A stretch of 45,861 bases of DNA from Streptomyces aureus (GCF_001418135.1 NZ_LIPQ01000053.1:1-45861); one strand, 5' to 3'; numbered from the stretch's first letter, positions 31,773-40,147 are shown. Notes: a model not told the origin generated them from the letters alone. Translations and numbers: made by a program.

Positions 31773-33156
31773 CGTCGAGACGCAGGAGATCTTCCTCCGT
31801 CTCGCGCCGCACGATGACCCGCGCCTCGCCGTCACGGACGGCGACGACGGGCGGCCGGAGTGCGTGGTTGTAGTTGCTGGCCATGGAGCGGCAGTACGCA
31901 CCGGTGGCCGGCACGGCGATGAGGTCGCCGGGCGCCAGGTCCGAGGGCAGGAAGGCGTCCCGTACGACGATGTCGCCGCTCTCGCAGTGCTTGCCGACGA
32001 CCCGGGAGAGCATGGGCGCGGCGTCGCTGGTCCGCGAGACGAGGTTGACGCTGTACTCGGCGTCGTACAGCGCGGTGCGGATGTTGTCCGACATGCCGCC
32101 GTCGACACTCACGTACGTCCGCAGCCCTTCGAGCGGCTTGACGGTGCCGACCTCGTACAGCGTGAAGGCGGTGGGCCCGACGATGGCGCGCCCGGGCTCG
32201 ACGGAGATACGGGGGGTGGCGAGGCCCGCGGCCTCGCACTCGCGCGTCACGATCTCGCTCAGCGCCTTGGCGATCTCGTGCGGCTCGCGCGGGTCGTCCT
32301 CGGAGGTGTACGCGATGCCGAGGCCGCCGCCGAGGTCGATCTCGGGCAGCTCGACACCGTGCTCGTCCCGCACCTCGGCGAGCAGCTGGACGACGCGGCG
32401 CGCGGAGACCTCGAAGCCCGCCATGTCGAAGATCTGCGAGCCGATGTGCGAGTGAATGCCGATGAGCTCGAGCCCGTCGAGCTTGAGGGCCCGCCGCACG
32501 GCCTCGGCGGCCTGCCCGCCCGCGAGCGCGATGCCGAACTTCTGGTCCTCGTGCGCGGTGGCGATGAACTCGTGCGTGTGGGCCTCGACGCCGACGGTCA
32601 CACGGATCTGCACGCGCTGGCGCCTGCCGAGGGACTGCGCGATGTGCGAGACCCGCACGATCTCCTGGAAGGAGTCGAGAACGATCCGCCCCACGCCGGC
32701 TTCGACGGCCGTACGGATCTCGTTCTCGCTCTTGTTGTTGCCGTGGAAGGCGATGCGCTCGGCGGGCATCCCGGCGGAAAGGGCGGTGGTGAGCTCCCCG
32801 CCGGAGCACACGTCGAGGTTCAGCCCCTCTTCCTTGAGCCACCGCACGACGGCCCGGGAGAGGAAGGCCTTCCCGGCGTAGAAGACGTCGGCGTCCTTGC
32901 CGAAGGCCTCGGCCCAGGCGCGGCAGCGAGCGCGGAAGTCGCTCTCGTCGAGGAAGTAGGCGGGGGTCCCGAACTCCTCGGCGAGCTCGGTCACGCTCAG
33001 CCCCCCGACGGTGGCGACACCGCGCTCGTCCCGCTCGACGGTCCGGGACCACACCTTGGGGTCGAGGACGTTGAGGTCGGCGGGCGGCGCGGTGTAGTGG
33101 CCCTCGGGAAGGACGTCGGCGTGGCGAGGGCCTGCGGGATGGGCGGAACGACTCAT
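31765..33156 (-). CDS. lysA: Diaminopimelate decarboxylase
   Basis: This 463-aa fold-III PLP enzyme makes L-lysine from meso-diaminopimelate. The PLP Lys is in [12 protein letters not shown]. It has [49 protein letters not shown] and the C-terminal [12 protein letters not shown]. An extra ~40-residue N-terminal segment before the barrel is common in actinobacteria. It starts at ATG 33156, 12 bp after the NrtL-like gene, so the two are co-transcribed. Confidence 0.97.
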   Translation of the reverse strand: MSRSAHPAGPRHADVLPEGHYTAPPADLNVLDPKVWSRTVERDERGVATVGGLSVTELAEEFGTPAYFLDESDFRARCRAWAEAFGKDADVFYAGKAFLSRAVVRWLKEEGLNLDVCSGGELTTALSAGMPAERIAFHGNNKSENEIRTAVEAGVGRIVLDSFQEIVRVSHIAQSLGRRQRVQIRVTVGVEAHTHEFIATAHEDQKFGIALAGGQAAEAVRRALKLDGLELIGIHSHIGSQIFDMAGFEVSARRVVQLLAEVRDEHGVELPEIDLGGGLGIAYTSEDDPREPHEIAKALSEIVTRECEAAGLATPRISVEPGRAIVGPTAFTLYEVGTVKPLEGLRTYVSVDGGMSDNIRTALYDAEYSVNLVSRTSDAAPMLSRVVGKHCESGDIVVRDAFLPSDLAPGDLIAVPATGAYCRSMASNYNHALRPPVVAVRDGEARVIVRRETEEDLLRLDVG

Positions 33157-33168
33157 GTCTGAACTCTT

Positions 33169-34179
33169 TCAAATCCGTTCGGGTGCGCTGATGCCGAGCA
33201 CGGAGAGGCCACCGGCGAGCACCGTCCCGGCGGCTTCGGCGAGCGCGAGCCGGGAACGATGGGCGGCCGAGGGTTTCTCGTCGCCGAGCGGCAGAACGGT
33301 GTGCTGGAACGCGAGCAGCGCGTCGGCGGTGGCTTCCAGGTGCCGGGCGACCCGGTCAGGGGCGCGGTAGCGGGCGGCGGTGAGGAGGGCGACGGGGTGA
33401 TCGCCGAGGACGCCGAGAAGTTCGGGTGCGTGGACGGGAGTCTCGTACGCGGGCCGGAAGCCGAGCTGCGCGGCGTTGACGAGCAGCCTCCGGACCCGGG
33501 AGTGGGCGTACCGCACGCGGAAGAGGGGATTGCGCTCGTGCTGGACGAGGAGGGGAGGCCCGTCGAGGGGCCGGTCCTGGGGGGCGGGCCGGAGGAGGGC
33601 CCAGCGGGCGGCGTCGACACCGAGGACGTCCGGCTCGTACGCCCCTGGGTGCACATGAATCCGCTCGTCGCTCCGATCAGCAACCTGCTGGTCGATCGGC
33701 TCGTCGATGCGCTGGTCCCCGCGGAACCCGGCGTCGGCGCCCTGGGTCCGGAGGAGCCGGACGACGGTCTCGGTGACGAGCAGCGCGCGCGACTCTGTCA
33801 GGTCGGCGAAGCGGACGGTGACCCCGGCGAGGGCGGTGCCGGTCCCGTACGCCTTCCCGGCCTCGCGGACGGCCCGTACGAGCTCGCCGCCGGCATCGGG
33901 CCGAAGGGTGAAGTTCAGGAAGCCGGGACCGGTGACGGCGACCGCTTGGAGTCCGGGGGCGTCACGGAGACGTTCTTCGAGGATCCCGGCGACGTCGAGG
34001 GCGGTGCGTCCGGCGGGCCGGGCGAGAGTGAGGGCGACGTTGCTGGCGTAATCGCCGACGCCGCCGGGCCGAGCCCGCTCGACCTTGACCACCGGGGGCA
34101 CGTCGACCCGCAGCGCACCGTCGTCGACCGCACGGCGCACGGCGTGCAGCACGGTGAGGGAGAGGTCCGCGGGGGTCAC
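33169..34179 (-). CDS. ArgS-related anticodon-binding protein (NrtL-like)
   Basis: This ~336-aa relative of arginyl-tRNA synthetase starts at GTG 34179 (the frame is open to 34230, without a ribosome site). The N-terminal third resembles the ArgS additional domain (GDYASNVALTLARPAGR, VTGPGFLNFTL). The C-terminal third resembles the DALR anticodon-binding domain (RVRYAHSRVRRLLVNAAQLGF, VARHLEATADALLAFQHTVLP). The catalytic core is mostly missing: no HIGH and no KMSKS, and it is ~240 residues shorter than ArgS. It should not charge tRNA. It lies directly upstream of lysA, the position of argS in the argS-lysA operon of corynebacteria. Confidence 0.8.
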   Translation of the reverse strand: MTPADLSLTVLHAVRRAVDDGALRVDVPPVVKVERARPGGVGDYASNVALTLARPAGRTALDVAGILEERLRDAPGLQAVAVTGPGFLNFTLRPDAGGELVRAVREAGKAYGTGTALAGVTVRFADLTESRALLVTETVVRLLRTQGADAGFRGDQRIDEPIDQQVADRSDERIHVHPGAYEPDVLGVDAARWALLRPAPQDRPLDGPPLLVQHERNPLFRVRYAHSRVRRLLVNAAQLGFRPAYETPVHAPELLGVLGDHPVALLTAARYRAPDRVARHLEATADALLAFQHTVLPLGDEKPSAAHRSRLALAEAAGTVLAGGLSVLGISAPERI

Positions 34180-34280
34180 GGGACAAGCGTAGGGGAGGAG
34201 GGGGGGCGGAACGCGAACCGGTTTCGCCATGCGGTCACCCGAGGCGGAGGCCGACCCGCAGGCCGGGCGACGGATCGCGG

Positions 34281-34763
34281 TCAGTGCGGACGGTTGGTGC
34301 TCCTGGCACGCCGGGACTCCTGGCAGCCGTCGACTGCGGCCGGGTCCTCTCCCCCGTCGGGCCCGGCCCCCTCGGGCCGCTCCCGGCGCTCGCGGTGCAT
34401 CAGCTGACGGACGACGCGGACGAGCTCGGCGGGCTCGAAGGGCTTGGCGAGGAAGGCGTCGACGCCGGAGGCGACCCCACCGGACACCTCGTGCTCACCG
34501 CAGGCGCTGATGATCGCGACGGGCAGATGGCTGGTCCGGGGGTCGGCCCGCAGCCGCTCGGCCGTCTTGATCCCGTCCAAGCGGGGCATGACGACGTCCA
34601 GGGTGACGACATCAGGACAGACCCGATGTACGACATCCAGACACTCGGCACCATCGGCCGCGGTCACGACCTCGAACCCCTCGAGTTCGAGATTGACCCT
34701 GATCAACTGCCGGATCACCTTGTTGTCGTCGACAACGAGCACCCGACCGGACACGCCTGACAC
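34281..34763 (-). CDS. Receiver-only response regulator (CheY-like)
   Basis: This ~160-aa protein is one receiver domain: RVLVVDDNKVIRQLI (acidic pair Asp12/Asp13), phosphoacceptor Asp56 in VVTLDVVMPRLDG, AIISACG, and FLAKPFEPAEL with the conserved Lys. A ~35-residue polar tail (RRERPEGAGPDGGEDPAAV) has no output domain. GTG 34763 or 34754 could start it. A TACTCT hexamer 7 nt ahead of GTG 34763 and the lack of a Shine-Dalgarno suggest a leaderless mRNA. There is no kinase next to it. Confidence 0.85.
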   Translation of the reverse strand: MSGVSGRVLVVDDNKVIRQLIRVNLELEGFEVVTAADGAECLDVVHRVCPDVVTLDVVMPRLDGIKTAERLRADPRTSHLPVAIISACGEHEVSGGVASGVDAFLAKPFEPAELVRVVRQLMHRERRERPEGAGPDGGEDPAAVDGCQESRRARSTNRPH

Positions 34764-34863
34764 ACGAACGAGAGTAGGCCGCCCCGAACGGCTGCGTCCG
34801 GGTTTTACCCACTTCTGACCCGTGCGGGGGACCCAGCCCCTGGTGACACCCCGGAAATACCTG

Positions 34864-34894
34864 TTCACAGCCACTCCCGCGGAGCTGGTAGGGT
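34864..34894 (+). promoter_or_regulatory. Probable tRNA-Arg promoter
   Basis: TTCACA (34864-34869) and TAGGGT (34889-34894) precede the tRNA by 29 bp. The 19-bp spacing is slightly long, so this is tentative. Confidence 0.4.
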
Positions 34895-34923
34895 TCTACC
34901 CGTCGCCGCCGAACGCGGCGGAC

Positions 34924-34995
34924 GCCCCCGTAGCTCAGGGGATAGAGCAACGGCCTCCGGAGCCGTGTGCGCAGGTTCGAATCCTGCCGGGGGCA
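34924..34995 (+). tRNA. tRNA-Arg (anticodon CCG)
   Basis: This 72-nt cloverleaf has acceptor GCCCCCG / CGGGGGC, D-stem GCTC/GAGC, anticodon stem ACGGC/GCCGT around CTCCGGA (anticodon CCG, codon CGG), T-stem GCAGG/CCTGC with TTCGAAT, and discriminator A. CCA is not encoded. Its 3' side borders an accessory segment, as expected of an integration target. Confidence 0.97.
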
Positions 34996-35015
34996 CTTCG
35001 CAGGAAGTGCCAGAC

Positions 35016-35053
35016 AGACCCCGTGATCAGCGGAAACGCTGAGAACGGGGTCT
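35016..35053 (+). terminator. tRNA-Arg terminator (copy A of a duplicated element)
   Basis: AGACCCCGT (35016-35024) pairs with ACGGGGTCT (35045-35053) and an inner CAGCG/CGCTG stem (35028-35032, 35037-35041) caps it, followed by TTGTTGT. A second copy of the inner stem and right end lies at 37459-37493. Confidence 0.85.
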
Positions 35054-35798
35054 TGTTGTATGTGCGGGTGGGTGCCGCGCCGAGCGGTCGTATGTCGAGG
35101 TCCGTGGACTGTTCGCGGACAGGAGCTCGCGGCATCAGCGCAGATCAGTCCAGGGAACGACGAAGGCCGCTCACTCGTGCTCCCCCAGGAGATCTCCGAT
35201 GCGCCGATTCGCCACCTCCTGGCGGCCGTCCAGGCACTTCGGCTATCGACTCGGCAGCACCTCCACGCTGTTGCCGGCTCGCTCGGCGACCTCGGGCGAC
35301 GACGGTGCCGGCCTGCCCGTCCGGGTCGACGTGGAGTTCGGAAGAGCAGGGGGAGGCCGTATCGGGGTCGGGGTACTTGAGTTCCAGGTGCATCAGCCGT
35401 GGATCGCCGATGCCGCCGAAGGTCCATGCCGCCCGTACTACCCGGGCGTCGCGCCCCGCCGGCCATCCGCAGACGTCGGCTTGCGCCTCAGACGTCAGCT
35501 CGGCCGTACCGTCCCCCCATGTACCAGCAGCCGTGCGTCGCCTCCTTCCTTGCCGATCCGTGTCCCTTCCACGTCGGCCAGGTCGGTGGGGCCATGTAGT
35601 CGCCACTCCTGAAGATGTCGTACAGACCGATGCCCACCCCTGCGACGACGACCGCCAGGACGGTGTCAGTGCCACCGGCTACCGTCAGCGGCGATCGTCA
35701 AGTCGGTACAGCCCCAGGGGGATGCATGGGTGGCCAGTTGCGCGTAGCGCAGGGGTACCGGTACGCCACTGGTAAGGACCCCAGCCCGGCGGTGTTGG
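35054..35798 (-). pseudogene. Decayed coding region, unassigned
   Basis: No intact gene is convincing here. On the minus strand, protein-like stretches appear in successive frames. About 35590-35690 gives a membrane segment (TVLAVVVAGVGIGLYDIFRSG). About 35300-35520 gives RAAWTFGGIGDPRLMHLELK and a following acidic stretch. About 35150-35300 gives VAERAGNSVEVLPSR, then a stop, then GRQEVANRRIGDLLGEHE. Such frame changes suggest a gene broken by frameshifts and a stop. The parts match no family I can name. The remainder up to 35798 shows nothing recognisable. Confidence 0.35.
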
Positions 35799-36074
35799 GT
35801 GGATATCCCAACTGCCAAGGCTTCGGAGCTGATCTACAGCTACTTCGACGGACGCAAGCGTGATTTCGAGGACGTCGCCTCAGCGGTTGAGGAAGAAAAT
35901 CTGCTGGAGCAGGTGACACCACCACATGCGGTCCTGCGTCGCCGGTTTTCTGACATCGCAAAGCCATACGGACACCTCGATAGAGGCGCGCCGGCCGGTT
36001 GTCTTCTGCGAGTTCTTCAGGAAGGGGAATTGGGTTGCGAGGCCAGCCGAGATATCCACACGACAAGGTCATGA
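35799..36074 (+). CDS. Small ORF coupled to the Mrr-like gene, unknown function
   Basis: This 91-aa reading frame from GTG 35799 ends in ATGA overlap with the start of the nuclease gene. The first ~55 residues look protein-like (ASELIYSYFDGRKRDFEDVA, then SAVEEENLLEQVTPP). The C-terminal third is less so. No family is recognised and the ribosome site is weak. The coupling is its main support. It could be a regulatory or immunity-like partner of the nuclease, or part of the decayed segment. Confidence 0.35.
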   Translation: MDIPTAKASELIYSYFDGRKRDFEDVASAVEEENLLEQVTPPHAVLRRRFSDIAKPYGHLDRGAPAGCLLRVLQEGELGCEASRDIHTTRS

Positions 36075-36826
36075 GCTGGAAACTCGGGCTGATCATATTG
36101 GGCTCGCTCGGACTTCCTCTTGTCAACAACTGGGCAAGCGGACAGCCACTGGCGTCGGCCGACCCGGGCAACGGATTCATGCGAATCCAGGACATCTCCG
36201 CCTCGGTAACCCTAGGACTCATCCTCGCACTGCCCGTTGAGCTCTTCGCCCGGGCTTCTCATCGACGTCAAATAAGACACCACAGAGAAGAGATAAAGAG
36301 GCTTCTCGACGAGAACCGGAAGATGCAGGCACAGATCCTCCGAGAGGAAGAGAGAAGGAGGGATGCATGGATCGCCGGGCTTGAAACCAGCCGACCGAAC
36401 CGGAGGTCCATACACAGTCCATCAATTGCCGTGATCGATAAATCCTCACCAGCACAATTCGAGGAAATTGTTCGAAAGCTGATGGAACGCGACGGCCTGA
36501 AGGCCGAGGTCATCGGCGGTAGAGGCGACCAGGCAGTCGATGTGCTGGCCGTAGACGTCGCCGGTCAGCGGATTGCCGTGCAGTGCAAGCACACGACTCG
36601 CGGCCGCAAAGTCGACTCCAAAGTTCTCTATCAGATAAATGGAACGGCCCAGGCCGCCTATGGGGCGAACGAATCGATGGTGGTGACCAACGGATCATTC
36701 ACGCGCGATGCCGCAGCCTGGGGGGCCAGGCACGGAATCCGACTGATCGACCGCGAAACCCTGACCAGATGGTCGGAAGATGCGGATCATCTGTACCAAG
36801 TCGCCGACCTCGAACTTCCCATTTGA
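36071..36826 (+). CDS. Membrane-anchored Mrr-like restriction endonuclease
   Basis: The 251-aa protein has two N-terminal hydrophobic helices (WKLGLIILGSLGLPLVNNWA, ~3-22, and ASVTLGLILALPVELFA, ~44-60). A charged helical linker follows (~62-100, HHREEIKRLLDENRKMQAQI). The Mrr-type PD-(D/E)XK domain spans ~123-245: QFEEIVRKLMERDGL, then GGRGDQAVDVLAVD with Asp157, and IAVQCKH with Gln171 and Lys173, then MVVTNGSFTRDAAAWGARHG. Mrr-family proteins cut DNA, often modified DNA. Codon use differs from neighbours (several AGA, ATA and AAA), which suggests transfer. A defence role is inferred, not shown. No methylase is adjacent. Confidence 0.8.
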   Translation: MSWKLGLIILGSLGLPLVNNWASGQPLASADPGNGFMRIQDISASVTLGLILALPVELFARASHRRQIRHHREEIKRLLDENRKMQAQILREEERRRDAWIAGLETSRPNRRSIHSPSIAVIDKSSPAQFEEIVRKLMERDGLKAEVIGGRGDQAVDVLAVDVAGQRIAVQCKHTTRGRKVDSKVLYQINGTAQAAYGANESMVVTNGSFTRDAAAWGARHGIRLIDRETLTRWSEDADHLYQVADLELPI

Positions 36827-36939
36827 ATGACCATCGACCAGGAGGCAGCACAGAGGGCCCGGGATTGCTCGACCGTGGCGCGGGAAGGGGAGCCGAACCC
36901 GCCCCCCAGGCCTCGGAGCGCGTCTGCGAGCATTTTGGG

Positions 36940-37437
36940 ATGAGCATCGAGAACCCGGCGCGGTCCGACTATTGCCATGTGGCGCTGCGGGCCGGCTTTG
37001 CCGGTTCGGGTGCGCCGGTGTTCGAGACGCTTCCTGCCAGGTCGGTCGGTCTCGGCGGCTACGAGCTGATGGGCAGTCCCGGCATGGTCGAGGGTTGCGC
37101 CGCAGGAGACGTACTGAAGATCGACTCCGACGGCCTGTTCCAGATCGAGCGTCGAGGCCCGAACCTCTGTATCCAGGCATTCGGCCGGCCTCCCTTTGCC
37201 GCTGAGTCGGTGGACTCTCTGAGCAGGGCCTTCGCCCCCCTCGCCGGCCTGGTGGAGGCTCCTGCTGACCGGCGGTTCCTCGTGGTGACGGTGCCCGTCG
37301 ATGCCGGATTCCCCGCCGTCGAGGCGGTGATGGAAACGTGGGCGCCAAGTGTGAGCGGGCTGCTCGAATGGGGATTCGGCAACGTGTTCGGACCGGACGG
37401 AGAACCGCTGAACTGGTGGCAGGAACCGGAGGGATGA
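36940..37437 (+). CDS. DUF4265 domain-containing protein
   Basis: The protein is 165 aa from ATG 36940. Near the N-terminus is YCHVALRAGFAGSGAPVFETLPARS, followed by YELMGSPGMVEGCAAGDVL and FQIERRGPNLCIQAF. The C-terminus has LLEWGFGNVFGPDGEPLNWW. This order matches DUF4265, a family of unknown function scattered in actinobacteria and often in accessory regions. The 113 bases between it and the nuclease gene (36827-36939) hold no feature I recognise. The gene lies inside the segment bracketed by the duplicated terminator. Confidence 0.75.
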   Translation: MSIENPARSDYCHVALRAGFAGSGAPVFETLPARSVGLGGYELMGSPGMVEGCAAGDVLKIDSDGLFQIERRGPNLCIQAFGRPPFAAESVDSLSRAFAPLAGLVEAPADRRFLVVTVPVDAGFPAVEAVMETWAPSVSGLLEWGFGNVFGPDGEPLNWWQEPEG

Positions 37438-37458
37438 CCGGCGTGGACGTGCCACACA

Positions 37459-37493
37459 CCCCGTCGTCAGCGGAAACGCTGGGGGTCTTGTTG
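37459..37493 (+). repeat. Second copy of the tRNA-Arg terminator (copy B)
   Basis: TCAGCGGAAACGCTG (37467-37481) and GGGGTCTTGTTG (37482-37493) are exact copies of 35027-35041 and 35047-35058, preceded in both by CCCCGT. Copy B lacks the 5 bases between the two blocks of copy A. The pair brackets a 2.4-kb segment beside a tRNA gene and may mark a former attachment-site duplication. Confidence 0.75.
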
Positions 37494-37567
37494 CATGGGG
37501 AGGCGTGTGCGGCGCCGCGCTGCCGTATGACAGGGGGCCTCGCGTGGGGTGAGGCCCCCGCGCCCCG

Positions 37568-37990
37568 CTAGTCGGCCGTCACTCCCCAGTAGCCGATCCG
37601 AGCGGGCTCGCCGTCGCGGTAGAGCACGGTGCAGTTGCCCTGGGCGCGATCGGGGAAGTCCAAGAGTCCCGAGTCGAGCGCCTTGGTCCATTCCTCGTAC
37701 GTGGGTCGGCCTTCGGGGGACCAGGCGCGTACCTCTGCGTCGGTCAGCGGTCGCATGAACGGGCCGTCGTCCGTGTCCGTGGCGTCGATCATCGCGGGGA
37801 AGTCCAGCACGGTGCCTGTGCCGCCGGTGAAGATGTACTCGTGCCATGCCGGGTCCCGCCACAGCTCCTCGATGGACCGGCCCTCGAAGCCGTTGTCGTC
37901 CTGAGCGAGCGTCTCCGCCCGGAACTGCTGGAACGCAGCCGCCAGATCACGCTGATACGGGCCTGTCTGCGTCCACGCGTTGCCGCCCAT
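37568..37990 (-). CDS. Hypothetical cytosolic protein
   Basis: The 140-aa protein starts at ATG 37990 with GAGGGA 7 nt upstream. It is acidic and Trp-rich. Visible stretches include QRDLAAAFQQFRAETLAQDD, IEELWRDPAWHEYIFTGGTG, TYEEWTKALDSGLLDF and the ending ARIGYWGVTAD. There is no signal peptide or membrane helix. Codon use and ribosome site look like native Streptomyces coding. I do not recognise the family. Confidence 0.7.
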   Translation of the reverse strand: MGGNAWTQTGPYQRDLAAAFQQFRAETLAQDDNGFEGRSIEELWRDPAWHEYIFTGGTGTVLDFPAMIDATDTDDGPFMRPLTDAEVRAWSPEGRPTYEEWTKALDSGLLDFPDRAQGNCTVLYRDGEPARIGYWGVTAD

Positions 37991-38133
37991 CCTCGTTCCC
38001 TCCCTGTGCGCTGTCCTTGTGAGCACGCAGCGTAGGGGGCGGCACCGACAACGGAGCGGTTCCCTCGGGTGGGGGCCCTGATCGGTCGAGCCGCACAGTC
38101 GGGCAGCTCCGTAGCGACGGGCCTTTCCTTCGC

Positions 38134-38190
38134 CTGCCGTGTCGTGGCTTGCCGTGTCGTGGCGTGGCGTGCCGTGCCGTGCCGCGCCGG
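38134..38190. repeat. Degenerate short tandem repeat (TGCCGTG/CGTGG units)
   Basis: About 55 bases of repeated TGCCG, TGTCG and TGGCG pentamers lie in the 336-bp gap between the hypothetical gene and the AAA ATPase gene. The rest of that gap (37991-38133 and 38191-38326) shows no gene or clear site. Confidence 0.75.
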
Positions 38191-38326
38191 GGAGATCAGG
38201 GCGGTATTACGCTTTGACCGGTTCGCCTTTCGGGGTGTTCTTTGATGGGTCGTCAGGTGTCGTCGGGGTGGTTCCGGCGGCTTCGGCGTTCGAGCGGCGG
38301 CCGGGGGGCCTAGGTCGGGGGGAACT

Positions 38327-40030
38327 GTGGCGGGAGAGTCCGTGTCCAGGCGTACCGGCAGGAAGGTCGAGCGGGCGTGGCGTGAGGGGGTCGCGCTGCT
38401 TCGGCTGGGGCAGTTCGATCCGGCCGCCGTTCGGTTCACCGAGGTGCTGGAGTACGACCCCACGGCCGCCGACGCCTGGTTGGGGCTCCATGCGACGGGG
38501 CGGTCCCAGGCCGAGGCCGTCGAAGCCATGGGGCGGTACCGGCATTCCTTCGGCGCACTGCGGAACAAGTGCGCGCTGACCGTCCGTTCCCGGTTCGACC
38601 TCGGCGTCTACGTCACCTTCCGGCTGGAGACCTCGCGCGATCTCTGGCTCGCCGGCATGGCGCAGCAGCTCTCCTCGGGGCGCGTCGACGAGGCCGAGCC
38701 CGCTCTCCTCACCGCCGTTCTGGACTGTGACGAGACGCGGTTCCTGTGCACCCGTTACGCCTACCTCAAGCAGAACTGGCCGCAGGTCCTGGAGTTCTCG
38801 CGGGGCATCGAGGCGCCCTTCCTGCGCGACGAGGCCCAGCTGTACGTCGGGTACGCGCTCGCCCGCCAGCGCGTCTTCCACGAGGTCCTCAACACCGTGG
38901 CGCCCCTCCCCCGTGTGCTGGGCCGGGGCGGAAGGTTCGACGGCGAGGTCGCCTACCTGCGCGGGCTGGCCCACGAGGGCGTCGGCGACAGCCGGGAGGC
39001 GTTGCGCCAATTCCAGTACGCCTTCCGCTGCTTCCCCGGCCTCGCAGACGTCGCCCAGCGCGCGCAGGCCCATGTTCCCGTTCAGGTCCCCGCCGCCGCC
39101 CCGGAAGGCGCGGCGGATGCGGCCGCCCCCTCCGGGGAGAGCGCCACTCCCGCGGACCGGCGGCTCGACGAGGCGCTCGCGCGGCTCGACCGGATGATCG
39201 GGCTCGAACCGGTCAAACGGCAGGTGCGGACCCTCGTCGCCCAGCTGCGGATGGCCACGGTCCGCAGGGAGCAGGGCCTGCCGACGACCGCCGGGCCGCA
39301 GCACTTTGTCTTCGCCGGTCCCCCGGGCACGGGCAAGACGACCGTGGCCCGCATCGTCGGCGACATCTTCGCCGGGCTCGGCATGCTGGAGACGGGGACG
39401 CTCGTCGAGACCTCGCGGGTCGACCTCGTGGGCGAACACCTCGGGTCGTCGGCCATGAAGACGAAAGCCGTCATCGACTCCGCCCTCGGTGGTGTCCTCT
39501 TCGTAGACGAGGCCTACGCGCTCTGCAACACCGGCTACTCCGGCGGCGACGCCTTCGGCAAGGAGGCCCTTCAGGTGCTGCTCAAGCGGGCCGAGGACGA
39601 CCGCGACCGGCTCGTCGTCATCCTGGCCGGATATCCGGACGAGATGGCCGAACTCCTCTCCACGAACCCCGGCCTCACCTCCCGTTTCAGTACGCGGATC
39701 GACTTCCCCTCGTACTCGGCGGCGGAACTCCTCCGGATCGCCCACGGCGTTCTGGAGGCGCAGGGCGACGTCGTGGACGAGGACGCCGCCGCCGTCCTCC
39801 ACTCCCACTTCCGGAGCGTCGTACAGGACGGGCTCGTCGACCGGCTGGGGAACGGGCGGCTCGCCCGTGAGCTCTGCCGCAAGGCCGCCTCCTCCCGCGA
39901 CCTGCGCCTCTACGACACCCACGGCGGGAGCGCCACCCCCAGTCGGGACGACCTCGTCACCGTACGCGTCGCCGACATCAACACCGCGTACGAGGAGCTG
40001 CGTTCCGCCGGCGGTCCTCCTGCGAGGTGA
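38327..40030 (+). CDS. EccA-like AAA+ ATPase (CbxX/CfqX family)
   Basis: The 567-aa protein starts at GTG 38327 behind GGGGGA. The N-terminal ~250 residues are TPR-like helices (AWREGVALLRLGQFDPAAV, VGYALARQRVFHEVLNTV). An Ala/Pro linker leads to the AAA+ domain: FAGPPGTGKTTVARIVGDIF (Walker A, ~330), GVLFVDEAYALC (Walker B), LVVILAGYPDEMAELLSTNPGL and SRFSTRIDFPSYSAAEL (arginine-finger and sensor region). This architecture matches EccA of type VII secretion systems. No other ESX gene is in the window, so it is an orphan here, and a non-secretion role is equally possible. Confidence 0.88.
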   Translation: MAGESVSRRTGRKVERAWREGVALLRLGQFDPAAVRFTEVLEYDPTAADAWLGLHATGRSQAEAVEAMGRYRHSFGALRNKCALTVRSRFDLGVYVTFRLETSRDLWLAGMAQQLSSGRVDEAEPALLTAVLDCDETRFLCTRYAYLKQNWPQVLEFSRGIEAPFLRDEAQLYVGYALARQRVFHEVLNTVAPLPRVLGRGGRFDGEVAYLRGLAHEGVGDSREALRQFQYAFRCFPGLADVAQRAQAHVPVQVPAAAPEGAADAAAPSGESATPADRRLDEALARLDRMIGLEPVKRQVRTLVAQLRMATVRREQGLPTTAGPQHFVFAGPPGTGKTTVARIVGDIFAGLGMLETGTLVETSRVDLVGEHLGSSAMKTKAVIDSALGGVLFVDEAYALCNTGYSGGDAFGKEALQVLLKRAEDDRDRLVVILAGYPDEMAELLSTNPGLTSRFSTRIDFPSYSAAELLRIAHGVLEAQGDVVDEDAAAVLHSHFRSVVQDGLVDRLGNGRLARELCRKAASSRDLRLYDTHGGSATPSRDDLVTVRVADINTAYEELRSAGGPPAR

Positions 40031-40056
40031 CACCCGGCCACCCGATGGGCGGCGGT

Positions 40057-40119
40057 GGGCAGGTGTGGGCGGGGTGCGGGCAGGTGTGGCGGAGTGCCGG
40101 CAGGTGTGGGCGGAGTGTC
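40057..40119. repeat. Three 21-bp tandem repeats after the AAA gene
   Basis: Copies at 40057-40077, 40078-40098 and 40099-40119 share the GGCAGGTGTGG core with small changes. They begin 26 bases past the AAA stop in the convergent gap with the Ku gene. Confidence 0.85.
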
Positions 40120-40147
40120 GGCGGCCCGTGGACGCCCGTGGGCCGCC
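40120..40147 (-). terminator. Hairpin after the Ku gene
   Basis: GGCGGCCC (40120-40127) pairs with GGGCCGCC (40140-40147) directly at the Ku stop codon. Confidence 0.6.

Noticed and set aside
35698..36222. 174-codon minus-strand frame over the nuclease 5' end
   Set aside because: It is antisense to the coupled small ORF and the membrane helices of the Mrr-like protein, and has no protein-like pattern.
34924..37500. Complete integrative element at tRNA-Arg
   Set aside because: No integrase, excisionase or replication gene is visible, and the tRNA 3' end itself is not duplicated, only the terminator. At most a remnant.
38207..40033. 608-codon open frame antisense to the AAA+ gene
   Set aside because: The plus strand has clear Walker motifs. 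The antisense frame has no domain and biased composition.
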